A DNA stretch of 64,000 nt from Pseudomonas plecoglossicida NBRC 103162 = DSM 15088 (GTDB taxonomy: Bacteria; Pseudomonadota; Gammaproteobacteria; Pseudomonadales; Pseudomonadaceae). The position numbers and the translations under genes were made by a program. The notes below the pieces were generated by a model. That model worked only from the letters and a program-made list of their open reading frames with translations. It ran no database searches and had not been told where the DNA came from. Where the stretch lies: NCBI RefSeq assembly GCF_000730665.1, contig NZ_BBIV01000011.1, positions 1 through 64,000 on the forward strand. The letters are read 5' to 3'. Shown here in pieces: positions 8,652 through 17,983 of this stretch; within the stretch, counting starts at the first letter, position 1, and each line of letters begins with the position of its first letter.

Positions 8652-9983
8652 ATGACTCTGCGTAAGATCGCAGGGCTAGGAGCCCTATTGTCCCTCGTAA
8701 TGCCGAGCCTTGCCCTGGCAGAGGAAACTGCCCCGGTGCTGAACTCCGGGGACACCGCCTGGATGCTCACGGCCACGGCGCTGGTGCTGTTCATGACCAT
8801 CCCCGGCCTGGCCCTGTTCTACGGCGGCATGGTGCGTTCGAAGAACGTGCTGTCGGTCATGATGCAGTGTTTCGCCATCACCGGCCTGATGAGCATTCTC
8901 TGGGTCGTCTACGGCTACAGCATGGCCTTCGATACCACCGGTATGGAAAAGGGCGTGCTCAACTTCAATTCCTTTGTCGGTGGCTTCTCCAAGGCCTTCC
9001 TTAGTGGCGTGACGCCATCGGGGCTGACCTCTGCTGCCGCACTGTTCCCTGAGGCAGTCTTCATCACCTTCCAGATGACCTTCGCCATCATCACCCCGGC
9101 GCTGATCGTCGGTGCCTTCGCCGAGCGCATGAAGTTCTCCGCGATGCTGGTGTTCATGGGCATCTGGTTCACCCTGGTCTACGCCCCCATCGCGCACATG
9201 GTCTGGAGCGGTGACGGCGCGCTGATGTGGGACTGGGGCGTGCTCGACTTCGCAGGCGGTACGGTGGTGCACATCAATGCCGGTGTCGCTGGCCTGGTGT
9301 GCTGCCTGGTGCTGGGCAAGCGCAAGGGCTACCCGACCACCCCGATGGCGCCGCACAACCTGGGCTACACCCTGATGGGCGCGGCCATGCTGTGGATCGG
9401 CTGGTTCGGCTTCAACGCAGGCTCCGCCGCGGCCGCCAATGGCACTGCCGGCATGGCCATGCTGGTGACCCAGATCTCCACCGCTGCCGCTGCGCTGGGC
9501 TGGATGTTCGCCGAATGGATCTTCCACGGCAAACCCAGCGCCCTGGGCATCGCCTCCGGCGTGGTGGCAGGCCTGGTCGCAATCACTCCGGCGGCCGGCA
9601 CCGTCGGCCCGATGGGCGCGCTGGTGATCGGCCTGGCGTCGGGTGTGATCTGCTACTTCTGCGCCACCAGCCTCAAGCGCAAGCTGGGCTATGACGACTC
9701 GCTCGACGCGTTCGGCGTGCACGGCATCGGCGGCATCATTGGTGCCATCCTGACCGGCGTGTTCGCGGCACCGGCCCTGGGCGGTTTCGGCGCGGTCACC
9801 GATATCGGGGCCCAGGTCTGGATCCAGGCCAAGGGCGTGATCTTCACCGTGGTCTACACCGCCATCGTCACCTACGTGATCCTCAAGGTGCTGGATGTGG
9901 TGATGGGCCTGCGGGTAAACGAAGAAGAAGAGTCGGTCGGCCTCGACCTGGCTCAACACAACGAACGCGGCTACAACCTGTAA
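8652..9983 (+). CDS. amtB: Ammonium transporter AmtB
   Basis: A 443-residue inner-membrane ammonium channel. It starts with a cleavable signal peptide (cut after about ALA-22) and has 11 hydrophobic segments. Family blocks are clear: GLALFYGGMVRSKNVLS early, PIAHMVWSGDGALMWDWG with the first pore histidine, and FGVHGIGGIIGAILTG with the second. It is co-transcribed with glnK, whose T-loop plugs the channel when nitrogen is plentiful. A strong terminator follows at 10002. Confidence 0.97.
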   Translation: MTLRKIAGLGALLSLVMPSLALAEETAPVLNSGDTAWMLTATALVLFMTIPGLALFYGGMVRSKNVLSVMMQCFAITGLMSILWVVYGYSMAFDTTGMEKGVLNFNSFVGGFSKAFLSGVTPSGLTSAAALFPEAVFITFQMTFAIITPALIVGAFAERMKFSAMLVFMGIWFTLVYAPIAHMVWSGDGALMWDWGVLDFAGGTVVHINAGVAGLVCCLVLGKRKGYPTTPMAPHNLGYTLMGAAMLWIGWFGFNAGSAAAANGTAGMAMLVTQISTAAAALGWMFAEWIFHGKPSALGIASGVVAGLVAITPAAGTVGPMGALVIGLASGVICYFCATSLKRKLGYDDSLDAFGVHGIGGIIGAILTGVFAAPALGGFGAVTDIGAQVWIQAKGVIFTVVYTAIVTYVILKVLDVVMGLRVNEEEESVGLDLAQHNERGYNL

Positions 9984-10001
9984 CTGCGACGCTGGAAAAC
10001 T

Positions 10002-10026
10002 TGCCCGGCTTGCCGGGCATTTTTTT
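10002..10026 (+). terminator. Terminator of glnK-amtB
   Basis: TGCCCGGC/GCCGGGCA stem with a short loop, followed by a run of T residues (10020-10026). Confidence 0.9.
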
Positions 10027-10121
10027 GCCTGTTTTTTGCCTTTTTCCGCAGTGCAAACGGTTTATCCGTCACGTTCGCGACGTAGGGCGAAAACTTACAA
10101 CAAGCAGGGCGTTTATGGAGC

Positions 10122-10149
10122 TTTGCTTTTTCCACGGGCGCGCTAGAAT
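10122..10149 (+). promoter_or_regulatory. Candidate sigma-70 promoter of the sutA leader
   Basis: TAGAAT at 10144-10149 is a good -10 box. A weak -35 (TTTGCT, 10122-10127) lies 16 bp before it. Hairpin-rich sequence starts only about 8 nt downstream. Confidence 0.45.
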
Positions 10150-10155
10150 GCGCGC

Positions 10156-10411
10156 CGAGGGGTGTGAGACGAGATGTCCGCACGCTCCCTCAGCCTTTGC
10201 TAGGCTTGCCAATAACGTGTGGCCAGCAGGGGTTCAAGGATTTTTCAGGTCCTGCCAGGAGCAGGGCCTGCCGGGTGGCGACTCCCATCAGGAGCGCCGA
10301 CCCAAGGGCAGTGGCCTAACCCACGGCCAGTTGAATTTTCACTGGTGGCTGCCGGTCTACGGCTGCACTGGTCTATAACTAACCTGCTTTTCGCAAGTCA
10401 TGAGGTAGAAC
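10156..10411 (+). ncRNA. Hairpin-rich leader or small RNA upstream of sutA
   Basis: This 256-nt gap contains a row of stems in one direction. They are 10157-10166 with 10179-10191 (bulged); 10192-10195/10203-10206; 10246-10255/10261-10270 (10 bp, one G-U, loop CAGGA); 10277-10285/10291-10298 (8 bp with a bulge); 10312-10316/10325-10329; and 10351-10354/10360-10363. There is no open frame with a binding site. It is either the long 5' untranslated region of sutA or a separate small RNA; I do not recognise an Rfam family. Confidence 0.5.
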
Positions 10412-10741
10412 ATGAGCGACGACGATCTGGAAAATGATGACCTCGAAGTAGGCGACGAAGACGAGGCTGATGAAGGCCTCGAAGCGGCGGCTGACGATGG
10501 TGCAGAAGATGCTGGCGATGACGACAGCAGCCCGGCACCGGCTGCCAAGGGCAAGTCCAAGGCGGCTGTCTCGGTAGACGAGATGCCGAGCATGGAAGCC
10601 AAGCAGAAGGAGCGTGATGCCCTGGCCAAGGCGATGGAAGAATTCCTGTCGCGTGGTGGCAAGGTGCAGGAAGTCGAGGCCAACGTGGTCGCCGACCCGC
10701 CCAAGAAGCCGGACAACAAGTACGGCAGCCGCCCTATCTGA
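10412..10741 (+). CDS. sutA: SutA, RNA polymerase-associated regulator for slow growth
   Basis: A 109-residue, very acidic protein. Residues 1-45 are almost all D/E/A (DDLENDDLEVGDEDEADEG), followed by a basic patch (AAKGKSKAA), a helix (MEAKQKERDALAKAMEEFL) and a conserved C-terminal tail ending YGSRPI. This matches SutA of P. aeruginosa, which binds RNA polymerase and raises transcription of ribosomal and housekeeping genes in slow-growing cells. Position next to amtB agrees with P. aeruginosa. It is preceded by a long structured leader and followed by a strong terminator. Confidence 0.85.
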   Translation: MSDDDLENDDLEVGDEDEADEGLEAAADDGAEDAGDDDSSPAPAAKGKSKAAVSVDEMPSMEAKQKERDALAKAMEEFLSRGGKVQEVEANVVADPPKKPDNKYGSRPI

Positions 10742-10753
10742 GTGGCTGAATGC

Positions 10754-10784
10754 AAAAAAGCCCGCCGTCGCTGCGGGCTTTTTT
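10754..10784. terminator. Bidirectional terminator after sutA
   Basis: AAAAAAGCCCGC (10754-10765) and GCGGGCTTTTTT (10773-10784) surround a 7-nt loop. The A- and T-runs on either side let it work on both strands, ending sutA and reads from the autotransporter remnant. Confidence 0.9.
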
Positions 10785-10816
10785 CTGGCTGCTCGAATCT
10801 CACGGCACGCTCGTGC

Positions 10817-12186
10817 CTACCAGGCCTCGACTGTCGTGCCGCCGGTATGGGTATTGGCAGCCGACAATACCAGCAAGCCTCCACCCGACTTGCTCAGGCT
10901 CTTGCCGTCCCAGCCGCTGTCGAAGCCAGCGACCGGCACGTTCTGGTCGGTCAGGGCGTCAGTGTCCCGCCCCGCACGGTGCCGCCGAACTGGTTCAGCG
11001 CCGCCTGGCTTTGCGTGGTTCCACCCAGATCGAGCGCGCCACCCAGGACGGTCGTTGTGCCGGTGCTGGCCCCCAGCGTTCCCGTGCCACTCAGTGCCAG
11101 CGTGCCGGCCTCGAGGGTGGTGCCGCCAGCGTAGGTGTTGTTGCCGGCAAGTGCGAGTGCACCGGAACCGGACTTGGTCACCCTCCCGGTACCGGAAATC
11201 ACGCCACCATAGACAGCGTCCGTTGGCTGATCAAATAGAACCTGACCATTGTTAGTGATGTTCTGCGGAAATTGCTCGCCTGCCCCCATCAGTGTTCCGG
11301 CATTGTCGACGATGGTAGTGCCGGTGAAGTGGCTATAGTTGGCCCCCAAGAGGAGGGTGCCGGCTTGAACGGCCAGGGTCGCCTGTGCGGTTCTGTCGTT
11401 CGGCCGCAGTTGCCCACCTAAAGTCCAGGTACCCAACCCCGTCTTGTTGATGAATGTGAAGTTCTTGACTTGCCCGGCCAAGAGGTCTGAATTTCCGGGG
11501 TCTGCGTCCAGGCGCAACGTGTTTGTTCCGCCGCCACCGTCGAGGTTTCCGGAGAAGGTCGAATCATTGCCCAGAACAACAGTGTCATTACCACCTTGGA
11601 AGTTCAGGTTGCCCACTACTGTCGAGCCGGGCCGATTGATGAAGTCGATCCCTACACTTCCGTAACTGCCAAGTGCCTCGCCGTTCGCGCCGGCGATGAT
11701 GGTTCCGAAGTTGTCGATCCGGTTCCGGCCATGTCCAATCAGCGCACCGCTGTTTGCAAAGAAGATCGCCGAGCTTGCGCCGCCACGGATCGTGCCTCGG
11801 TTCGAGATGGTGTTGCCGTCGCCCATGGCGTTGATCGCCTCGCCGGCTCCATAGCTTCCGTAGGATTGTTGGCCGGTGTTTCTGACGGACGCACCCTGTT
11901 GCAAGGTAATGGAGCCAGTGTTGCCCAACGTGATGCCTGAAGCATCACCAATGTTGAGTTGACTACCGGCACCGAGCACGACATTGAATCCGTCTACAGC
12001 AGACCTGCTGCCAATCGGCGAGGTATAGGGATCGCCAGCGTCGCACATCACGGAGGTAGTGGTTGCAACGCAGTTGGCGTCTGCGGGAGAGACGAATACC
12101 AGGCTGCTGCCGGCCATCGCAGCCACGACAACCCGTTTACTGGTTTTTCTCTTCTTGTCGCACGTGCAATAGTTTCTTTTCTTCAT
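10817..12186 (-). pseudogene. Decayed autotransporter passenger (no beta-barrel)
   Basis: The open frame 12186-10951 encodes 411 residues: a signal-like start (MKKRNY...VVVAAMAGSSLVFVSPADA), then Gly/Asn/Thr-rich beta-helix sequence ending in a PATR repeat (SGSGALALAGNNTYAGGTT). After its stop another frame (offset by 2) continues the family pattern: SKSGGGLLVLSAANTHTGG, ending at TAG 10817-10819. So a frameshift splits a longer passenger, and the expected C-terminal beta-barrel is missing altogether; the sutA terminator follows at once. Type V secreted adhesins normally need the barrel, so this cannot be displayed as it stands. The N-terminus and its upstream region are AT-richer than the neighbours, suggesting acquisition and decay. 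Confidence 0.8.
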
Positions 12187-12505
12187 CTGTCTTCAAATTG
12201 AATAGCGAGATGCCGCGTTTCCTGGCGGGGTATGCCAGTGCGACCCATTAATTTAAAGACGGGAAAAGTTGTCGTTTCTTTTAACAGGTCTTCGCGCACG
12301 AAAAAGCCTCCTGAGGTTTCAGGAATGACTCAATGTCTTGGTGCAGCAAGTTCGGCTGTGGTCGAAACGCAAGAGCGCTAAACGTGGATTGCGGGCTTTA
12401 CAGGTTCGACACCCAGTGCGTCCAAGGTTAGGGGTGTCGAACTTTGATGGAAATCAGCCAATCCTGAGTTTCAGGATTGTTGAGCATGGCGTAGGGCAGC
12501 GCTGG
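12187..12505. other. Gene-free stretch with three inverted repeats
   Basis: No gene is visible. GTTCGACACCC (12404-12414) and GGGTGTCGAAC (12432-12442) form a perfect 11-bp inverted repeat with a 17-nt spacer. Two small related hairpins flank it: CCTGA-GGTT-TCAGG (12310-12323) and CAATCCTGA-GTT-TCAGGATTG (12459-12479). The last may terminate yigB on the minus strand. The AT-rich 12187-12300 part presumably holds the old autotransporter promoter. Confidence 0.55.
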
Positions 12506-13201
12506 TCAGCGCCAGCGCGCAAGCACATCAGGCAATTGGGACAAGCGCTGAATCTGTGCATCCGGCTCCCGCTCCCCAGCCCAATCCTTGCCCTGCGGAT
12601 TGAACCAGACTGCTCGCAGGCCCGCCCGCTGGGCGCCAGCGATGTCATCCCCGGGATGATCCCCGATATGCACTGCCGCGCCGGCCTCGACCTCGCCGCG
12701 TTTCAACGCCTCGATGAATGGCGCAGGGTCTGGCTTGCCTACCCCCAGGTCTTCTGCACACAGGGCGAACTTGAAGTAGTCCGCCAGCCCCAGGCGGCGC
12801 ACGTCGGCATTGCCGTTGGTGACCACGCCCAGCGTGTAGTGGTGGCGCAGGATCTCCAGCACCGGCTGTACCTCGGGGAAGACCTCGACCTGATGCCGTG
12901 CATGCAGGAACACTTCGAACCCTTCGTTGGCCAGCTCCTGCGCGTGCTTTTCGCTGTAGCCGACCTCTTCCAGGGCATGGAACAGCACCCGCCGGCGCAG
13001 GGCGCTGATCCGGTGCTTGAGGCCCGGCTCGGCCTGCACCAGGCGTTCACGGATGGCGAACAGATGCTCTACCGGCACGCCACCGAGGATCGGCGCATTG
13101 GCCTGCAGCCAGTCGCGCAGCACGACTTCCGCGCTGGCGATGACGGGTGCGGTATCCCACAGGGTGTCGTCGAGGTCGAAGGTGATCAGCTTGATGCTCA
13201 T
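12506..13201 (-). CDS. yigB: HAD-superfamily hydrolase, YigB-like phosphatase
   Basis: A 231-residue cytoplasmic HAD phosphatase. Motif I is FDLDDTLWD at residues 8-16 (nucleophile Asp, acid/base Asp), motif II is VTNGN near 126, motif III is the KPDP region near 158, and motif IV is [10 protein letters not shown] near 178. In E. coli yigB, an FMN phosphatase, also follows xerC, so position and sequence agree. Its ATG overlaps the xerC stop by 4 nt, making it the last gene of the lptM-lysA-dapF-DUF484-xerC-yigB operon. True substrate in this organism is inferred. Confidence 0.88.
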   Translation of the reverse strand: MSIKLITFDLDDTLWDTAPVIASAEVVLRDWLQANAPILGGVPVEHLFAIRERLVQAEPGLKHRISALRRRVLFHALEEVGYSEKHAQELANEGFEVFLHARHQVEVFPEVQPVLEILRHHYTLGVVTNGNADVRRLGLADYFKFALCAEDLGVGKPDPAPFIEALKRGEVEAGAAVHIGDHPGDDIAGAQRAGLRAVWFNPQGKDWAGEREPDAQIQRLSQLPDVLARWR

Positions 13202-14097
13202 GAGTCTGTGCCTTTGCTGCGTTTGGCCCGAGGGTGGGCGCTGTCGTACACCGCGGCCAGGTGCTGGAAGTCCAGGTGGGTGTAGATCTGCGTGGTGCTG
13301 ATGTCGGCATGGCCGAGCATTTCCTGCACTGCGCGAAGGTCCTGGGACGATTCAAGCACATGGCTGGCGAAGGAGTGGCGAAGCATGTGCGGGTGCAGGT
13401 GCTGGCCCAGCTCGCGCTCGCCGGCAGCCTTGACCCGCATCTGGATGGCCCGGGGGCTGAGCCGATTGCCTTGGCGGGTGATGAACACGGCGCTGTCGCG
13501 TGGGCCACCGATGCCGCGCAGCTTGAACCACGCCTGCAGCGCCTCGCGTGCCTTGCGGCCCACCGGCAGCACGCGTGCCTTGCCGCCCTTGCCCAGCACC
13601 TGGACCAGGCCAGCGGCGAGGTCGAGTTGTTCGAGGTCGAGGTTGGTCAGCTCGGAAAGCCGCAGGCCGGACGAATAGAACAGCTCGAGGATGGCCTGGT
13701 CACGGCGGGCGATGAAGTCATCGTCGACGCCGCCATCGAGCAACTGCAGGGCGCGGTCGGTGTCCAGCACCTTGGGCAGCCGGCGCTCGCCCTTGGGCGC
13801 GCTCAGGCCGCTGGCCGGGTCGTGCTGGCACAGGCCTTCGCGATTGAGGTAGCGGTACAGGCCGCGAACGGCCGACAACAGCCGCGCCAGGCTGCGCGAG
13901 GACTGGCCCTGATGGTGCTGGCGGGCGATCAGCTGGCGCAGTTGCTGGATCTGCAGTGCGCCCCAGCCTGCGATGCCTTGGCTGTTGCAGTATTCGATGA
14001 CCTTGTCGAGGTCGCGTCGGTAGGCCAGCAGGGTGTGTTCCGACACCTGGCGCTCGTTGCGCAGGTGTGCGCAATAAGCCTCCAGCTGGCGTTCCAT
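13198..14097 (-). CDS. xerC: Tyrosine recombinase XerC
   Basis: A 299-residue site-specific recombinase that acts with XerD at dif to resolve chromosome dimers. The SAM-like DNA-binding N-domain is followed by the catalytic domain with Arg146 (SSGLRLSEL), the Lys beta-hairpin (GKGGKAR), HxxR at 237-240 (HMLRHSFAS), His263 (LGHAD) and nucleophile Tyr272 ([10 protein letters not shown]). All active-site residues are present. The start codon overlaps the DUF484 stop (TGATG), and the stop overlaps the yigB start, so the three are translationally coupled. Confidence 0.96.
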   Translation of the reverse strand: MERQLEAYCAHLRNERQVSEHTLLAYRRDLDKVIEYCNSQGIAGWGALQIQQLRQLIARQHHQGQSSRSLARLLSAVRGLYRYLNREGLCQHDPASGLSAPKGERRLPKVLDTDRALQLLDGGVDDDFIARRDQAILELFYSSGLRLSELTNLDLEQLDLAAGLVQVLGKGGKARVLPVGRKAREALQAWFKLRGIGGPRDSAVFITRQGNRLSPRAIQMRVKAAGERELGQHLHPHMLRHSFASHVLESSQDLRAVQEMLGHADISTTQIYTHLDFQHLAAVYDSAHPRAKRSKGTDS

Positions 14098-14807
14098 CAG
14101 CGCACCGGACGCAGGGTCTGGGTGAGGCGCGGGACCACCCGGCCCAGCACTTCGGCGATATAGCCGAGGAACAGGGTGCCAACGCTGCTCTTGTAGTGCT
14201 GCGGGTCGCGGCTGCCGATCGCCAGCACACCGTGAAGCCCTTGGTATTCCAGTGCCGCGACGGCGCTGGAGCCCACTTCGAGGCGCTGCTCCTCGCCGAA
14301 CAGGAAGGCCAGCTCTTTCTCGCGCAGGTTGCCGCTGACCGTCTTGCCGCCGCCGAGCAAGCCGCCGATGGCCTGTTGGGCCTCGGTATTGCTGACCCAG
14401 CGACCGACCGGGGCGGCGTTGTCGCCGAACAGGATCAGGCTGACGAACGGTACCTGAAACTCCTGGCGCAGGCTGTCTTCGACCGCCATCACCACTTCTT
14501 CCAGGCTCGCGGCGTCGAGCAGGTCGAGGATCAGTCGGCGGGTCTTGTCGAACAGCCGGTCGTTGTCCCGGGCCACGTCCATCAGTTGCGACAGGCGATG
14601 GCGCATTTCGATGTTGCGGTCACGCAGCAGCTTGAGCTGGCGCTCCACCAGCGACACGCTGTCGCCACGCTGGTGAGGAATGCGCTGTTCGATCAGCAGC
14701 TCGTCGTGCTCGGCGAAGAAGGTCGGGTGGGCGCGCAAGTAGGCGACCACCGCCTCGGCATCGAGCTCACTGGACTGCTGGGGTACAACCTGGGGCTGAT
14801 CGGTCAT
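14097..14807 (-). CDS. DUF484 family protein
   Basis: A 236-residue soluble protein of the DUF484 family, conserved between dapF and xerC in gammaproteobacteria. The start includes [22 protein letters not shown], the family signature. A helical segment follows ([23 protein letters not shown]), then a GAF-like domain. No catalytic residues are evident and the function is unknown; it may be a sensory or adaptor protein. It overlaps xerC by one base and lies 13 nt after dapF. Confidence 0.92.
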   Translation of the reverse strand: MTDQPQVVPQQSSELDAEAVVAYLRAHPTFFAEHDELLIEQRIPHQRGDSVSLVERQLKLLRDRNIEMRHRLSQLMDVARDNDRLFDKTRRLILDLLDAASLEEVVMAVEDSLRQEFQVPFVSLILFGDNAAPVGRWVSNTEAQQAIGGLLGGGKTVSGNLREKELAFLFGEEQRLEVGSSAVAALEYQGLHGVLAIGSRDPQHYKSSVGTLFLGYIAEVLGRVVPRLTQTLRPVR

Positions 14808-14820
14808 GACGGTTACTCGC

Positions 14821-15651
14821 TTAGAGACGAACCTGTCCTTCGTAGACGCGCACGGCCGGGCCGGTCATCAACACGGGTTTGCCGGGGCCGGCCCATTCGA
14901 TGTTCAGGCGGCCACCGGGCAGGTCCAGGGATACCGGGGAATCCATCCAGCCCTGGCTGATCGCGGCCACGGCAGCGGCGCAGGCACCGGTGCCGCAGGC
15001 CTGGGTTTCGCCCGCACCGCGTTCCCATACGCGCAGGTTGGCGCGGTGGCGGTCGATGACCTGGATGAAGCCGGCATTCACCCGTTGCGGGAAGCGTGGG
15101 TGGTGCTCGATCTTCGGGCCGAGGGTATGCACAGGTGCGGTGCGCACGTCATCGACGCGCAGCACGGCATGCGGGTTGCCCATGGACACGGCGGCAATCG
15201 AATGGACCTGGCCGTCGACCTCCAGCGGGTAGCTCAGCGCATGCTCATCGGCCACGAACGGGATCTCGCCTGGCACGAAGCGCGGCGGGCCCATGTCGAC
15301 ACTCACCTGGCCATCGTTCTGCACGTCCAGCACGATGATGCCGCTCTTGGTTTCCACGCGGATGCGTTTCTTCGCGGTCAGGCGCTTGTCCAGCACGAAG
15401 CGGGCGAAGCAGCGCGCGCCGTTGCCGCACTGCTCGACCTCGGAGCCATCGGCATTGAAGATCCGGTAGCGGAAGTCCACTTCCGGATTGTTCGGCGCCT
15501 CGACGATCAGCAGCTGGTCGAAACCGATGCCGGTGTGGCGGTCACCCCATTGCTTGGCGTGCTTGGGCTGGATGTGAGCGTGCTGGCTGACCAGGTCGAG
15601 GACCATGAAGTCGTTGCCCAGCCCATGCATCTTGGTAAAGCGCAGCAGCAT
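14821..15651 (-). CDS. dapF: Diaminopimelate epimerase
   Basis: A 276-residue cytoplasmic, cofactor-independent epimerase converting LL- to meso-diaminopimelate for peptidoglycan and lysine synthesis. The two catalytic cysteines are visible in [16 protein letters not shown] (about residue 75) and [15 protein letters not shown] (about 220). The N-terminus [15 protein letters not shown] is the family start and lies 4 nt after the lysA stop; a longer upstream frame reads into lysA and was rejected. It supplies the substrate of LysA, encoded just upstream. Confidence 0.97.
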   Translation of the reverse strand: MLLRFTKMHGLGNDFMVLDLVSQHAHIQPKHAKQWGDRHTGIGFDQLLIVEAPNNPEVDFRYRIFNADGSEVEQCGNGARCFARFVLDKRLTAKKRIRVETKSGIIVLDVQNDGQVSVDMGPPRFVPGEIPFVADEHALSYPLEVDGQVHSIAAVSMGNPHAVLRVDDVRTAPVHTLGPKIEHHPRFPQRVNAGFIQVIDRHRANLRVWERGAGETQACGTGACAAAVAAISQGWMDSPVSLDLPGGRLNIEWAGPGKPVLMTGPAVRVYEGQVRL

Positions 15652-15655
15652 GGGT

Positions 15656-16903
15656 TCACTCCGGCAGCAGGCTTTCGCCAGCGTACAGTTCGGCGACGGT
15701 CTCGCGGCGGCGCACTTCGAAGGCCTGGTCGCCGTCGACCAGGATTTCTGCGCAACGGCCACGGGTGTTGTAGTTCGAGCTCATGACAAAACCATAGGCG
15801 CCCGCCGACTGGACAGCCAGCAGATCACCTTCGGCGAGGTTCAACTGGCGGTCCTTGGCCAGGAAGTCGCCGGTCTCGCAGATCGGCCCGACCAGGTCGT
15901 AGGCACGGCCTTCGCCTTCGCGCGGCTTGACCGCACTGACGCCCATCCAGGCCTGGTACAGGGCCGGGCGGATCAGGTCGTTCATCGCCGCATCGATGAT
16001 GGCGAAGTCCTTGTGTTCGGTGTGCTTGAGGTATTCCACGCGGGTCAGCAGGACACCGGCGTTGGCCACGATGTAACGGCCCGGCTCGAATACCAGGGCC
16101 AGATCGCGGGTGCCGACGCGCTCGCGGATGGCCTTGATGTAGTCGGCCACCAGTGGCGGCTCTTCATCGCGATAACGCACCCCGACACCGCCGCCGAGGT
16201 CCAGGTGACGCAGGTGGATGCCACATTCGGCGAGACGGTCGACCAGCACCAGCAGGCGGTCGAGGGCGTCGAGGAACGGGTCTACGCTGGTCAGCTGCGA
16301 GCCGATGTGGCAGTCGACACCGACCACTTCCAGGTTAGGCAACTGCGCGGCACGTACGTAGATGGCTTCGGCGTCGGCGATGGCGATGCCGAACTTGTTC
16401 TCTTTGAGGCCGGTGGAGATGTACGGGTGGGTACCGGCATCGACGTCCGGGTTGACCCGCACCGAGACCGGGGCAACCTTGCCCATCTCGGCGGCCACGA
16501 CCTGCAGGCGCTCGAGTTCGTCGCTGGACTCGACGTTGAAGCAGTGCACGCCGACTTCCAGGGCCCGGCGCATGTCTTCGCGGGTCTTGCCCACGCCCGA
16601 GAACACCACGCGATCGGCACGCCCGCCGGCGGCCAGCACGCGCTCCAGTTCGCCACCGGAAACGATGTCGAAGCCTGCGCCCATGCGCGCCAGGATGTTC
16701 AGCACGCCAAGGTTGGAGTTGGCTTTTACGGCGAAGCAGACCAGGTGCTCGACGCCTTGCAGGGCATCGGTATAGCTGCGGTACTGGGCCTCGATGTGGG
16801 CGCGCGAGTACACGTAGGTCGGGGTGCCGAAACGTTCGGCGATGGCCGACAGGGCCACACCTTCCGCGAGCAGTTCACCGTCGCGGTAATTGAAAGCGTT
16901 CAT
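15656..16903 (-). CDS. lysA: Diaminopimelate decarboxylase
   Basis: A 415-residue PLP enzyme performing the last step of lysine synthesis, meso-diaminopimelate to L-lysine. The PLP lysine sits in CFAVKANSN (about residue 60), the phosphate-binding glycine loop reads [10 protein letters not shown] near 220, and the substrate-side [10 protein letters not shown] motif is near 345. It is the second gene of the minus-strand operon, 9 nt after lptM and 4 nt before dapF, so two consecutive pathway enzymes are co-expressed. Confidence 0.97.
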   Translation of the reverse strand: MNAFNYRDGELLAEGVALSAIAERFGTPTYVYSRAHIEAQYRSYTDALQGVEHLVCFAVKANSNLGVLNILARMGAGFDIVSGGELERVLAAGGRADRVVFSGVGKTREDMRRALEVGVHCFNVESSDELERLQVVAAEMGKVAPVSVRVNPDVDAGTHPYISTGLKENKFGIAIADAEAIYVRAAQLPNLEVVGVDCHIGSQLTSVDPFLDALDRLLVLVDRLAECGIHLRHLDLGGGVGVRYRDEEPPLVADYIKAIRERVGTRDLALVFEPGRYIVANAGVLLTRVEYLKHTEHKDFAIIDAAMNDLIRPALYQAWMGVSAVKPREGEGRAYDLVGPICETGDFLAKDRQLNLAEGDLLAVQSAGAYGFVMSSNYNTRGRCAEILVDGDQAFEVRRRETVAELYAGESLLPE

Positions 16904-16912
16904 TGGATTTCC

Positions 16913-17116
16913 TTACTGCGCAGGCGACTGCTCGGGCTCGATGGGCTGCTCGTCCTGCGGCTGAACCGCTGGCGCGTGCTGGTGCTGATGTGACTTGTTG
17001 CTGCCTTTGCCATCCTTGCCGTCTTCAGGCAGGTACAGGGGGCCTTTCTGACCGCAGGCCGAAACGAGGCAGGCAACCGCGACCAGCGCCGCTAGTGAGG
17101 AAATCAGGCGCTTCAT
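16913..17116 (-). CDS. lptM: LptM/YifL family lipoprotein (LppL)
   Basis: A 67-residue lipoprotein with a signal peptide and lipobox LVSAC, giving acylated Cys21 followed by GQKGPLYLPED, the conserved LptM core. In E. coli LptM (YifL) helps the LptD-LptE translocon mature. The tail is hydrophilic, His/Gln/Pro-rich and likely disordered. It heads the operon with lysA, as is typical in Pseudomonas where it is called LppL. It is divergent from cyaY. Confidence 0.9.
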   Translation of the reverse strand: MKRLISSLAALVAVACLVSACGQKGPLYLPEDGKDGKGSNKSHQHQHAPAVQPQDEQPIEPEQSPAQ

Positions 17117-17304
17117 GGGTGAAATCCTTTGAAATATGCAGTATTGCGCCCGAGTATACCGAGCGACCGGCGGCTTGCCTATGCAAGAGCCGGTCCGTCG
17201 GGCGGGCTATGCTTGTGGGTCAGCGGCTAACCTTTGCATTCGGCGCCAACCGCCCGTATCGTGCCCGGCTTGCCTGTAACGCAGCCAATTTCGAGGTTCC
17301 TGCA

Positions 17305-17637
17305 ATGAGTTTGAGCGAAGCGCGTTTCCATGATCTGGTCGACGCCACCCAACAGGCCCTGGAAGACCTGTTCGACGAAAGCGGCCTGGACCTGGACATG
17401 GAGAATTCCGCCGGGGTCCTCACCGTCAAGTTCGACAACGGCAGCCACTTGATCTTCAGCCGCCAGGAGCCGCTGCGCCAGCTGTGGCTGGCCGATCGTT
17501 CCGGTGGTTTCCACTTCGACTACGACGAAGAGAGTGGCAAGTGGGTGTGCGAGAAGAGCGAAGAGCTGCTGGGCGAAATGCTCGAGCGCATCGTCTGGGA
17601 GCGGGCCGGCGAGAAGCTGGACTTCGACGAGATCTGA
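17305..17637 (+). CDS. cyaY: Frataxin homologue CyaY
   Basis: A 110-residue small acidic protein that binds iron and modulates the IscS cysteine desulfurase in Fe-S cluster assembly. The first helix is acidic (SEARFHDLVDATQQALEDLFDE), followed by the beta-sheet with the conserved QLWLADRSGGFHFDYD. Length fits the family. The ATG at 17305 was chosen for the MSLSEARFH start; an upstream extension has no support. It is divergent from lptM, and DUF1289 follows after one base. Confidence 0.94.
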   Translation: MSLSEARFHDLVDATQQALEDLFDESGLDLDMENSAGVLTVKFDNGSHLIFSRQEPLRQLWLADRSGGFHFDYDEESGKWVCEKSEELLGEMLERIVWERAGEKLDFDEI

Positions 17638-17638
17638 C

Positions 17639-17851
17639 ATGACTGCCCAGGTGCGGCCAGCCAAGCCGCTGTACAGCAACGTCAGCCCTGCAGTGCCTTC
17701 GCCATGCATCAGCGTCTGCCGGCTGGATGAACACAAGGTCTGCACCGGTTGCCACCGCCACGTCGAGCACATCCGCGAATGGCGCTCGGCAGACGACGAA
17801 CGCCGTCGGCAGATCTGCCGCGAGGCCGAGGCCCTGCGCGCACGGGCTTGA
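17639..17851 (+). CDS. DUF1289 family cysteine-rich small protein
   Basis: A 70-residue protein with the DUF1289 pattern SPCISVCRLDE followed by CTGCHRHVEHIREW. The four cysteines (C-x3-C and C-x2-C) probably bind a metal or an Fe-S cluster. It starts one base after the cyaY stop, so it is almost surely co-translated with it. That link to frataxin suggests, but does not prove, a role around iron-sulfur metabolism. Confidence 0.88.
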   Translation: MTAQVRPAKPLYSNVSPAVPSPCISVCRLDEHKVCTGCHRHVEHIREWRSADDERRRQICREAEALRARA

Positions 17852-17909
17852 GTATTTGCCTGTCTGTGGTAGTGTCGGTTTGTGCGTCGGTGACGCAAAA
17901 GCATTCACA

Positions 17910-17936
17910 AACCCCGCCCTTGGGCGGGGTTTTGCT
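17910..17936 (+). terminator. Terminator of cyaY-DUF1289
   Basis: A perfect stem ACCCCGCCC/GGGCGGGGT with a 2-nt loop followed by TTTGCTTT. Confidence 0.85.
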
Positions 17937-17983
17937 TTATCTGCCCACAGAAAACTGCCTGTACATAGGAGCCTGACTGGATC

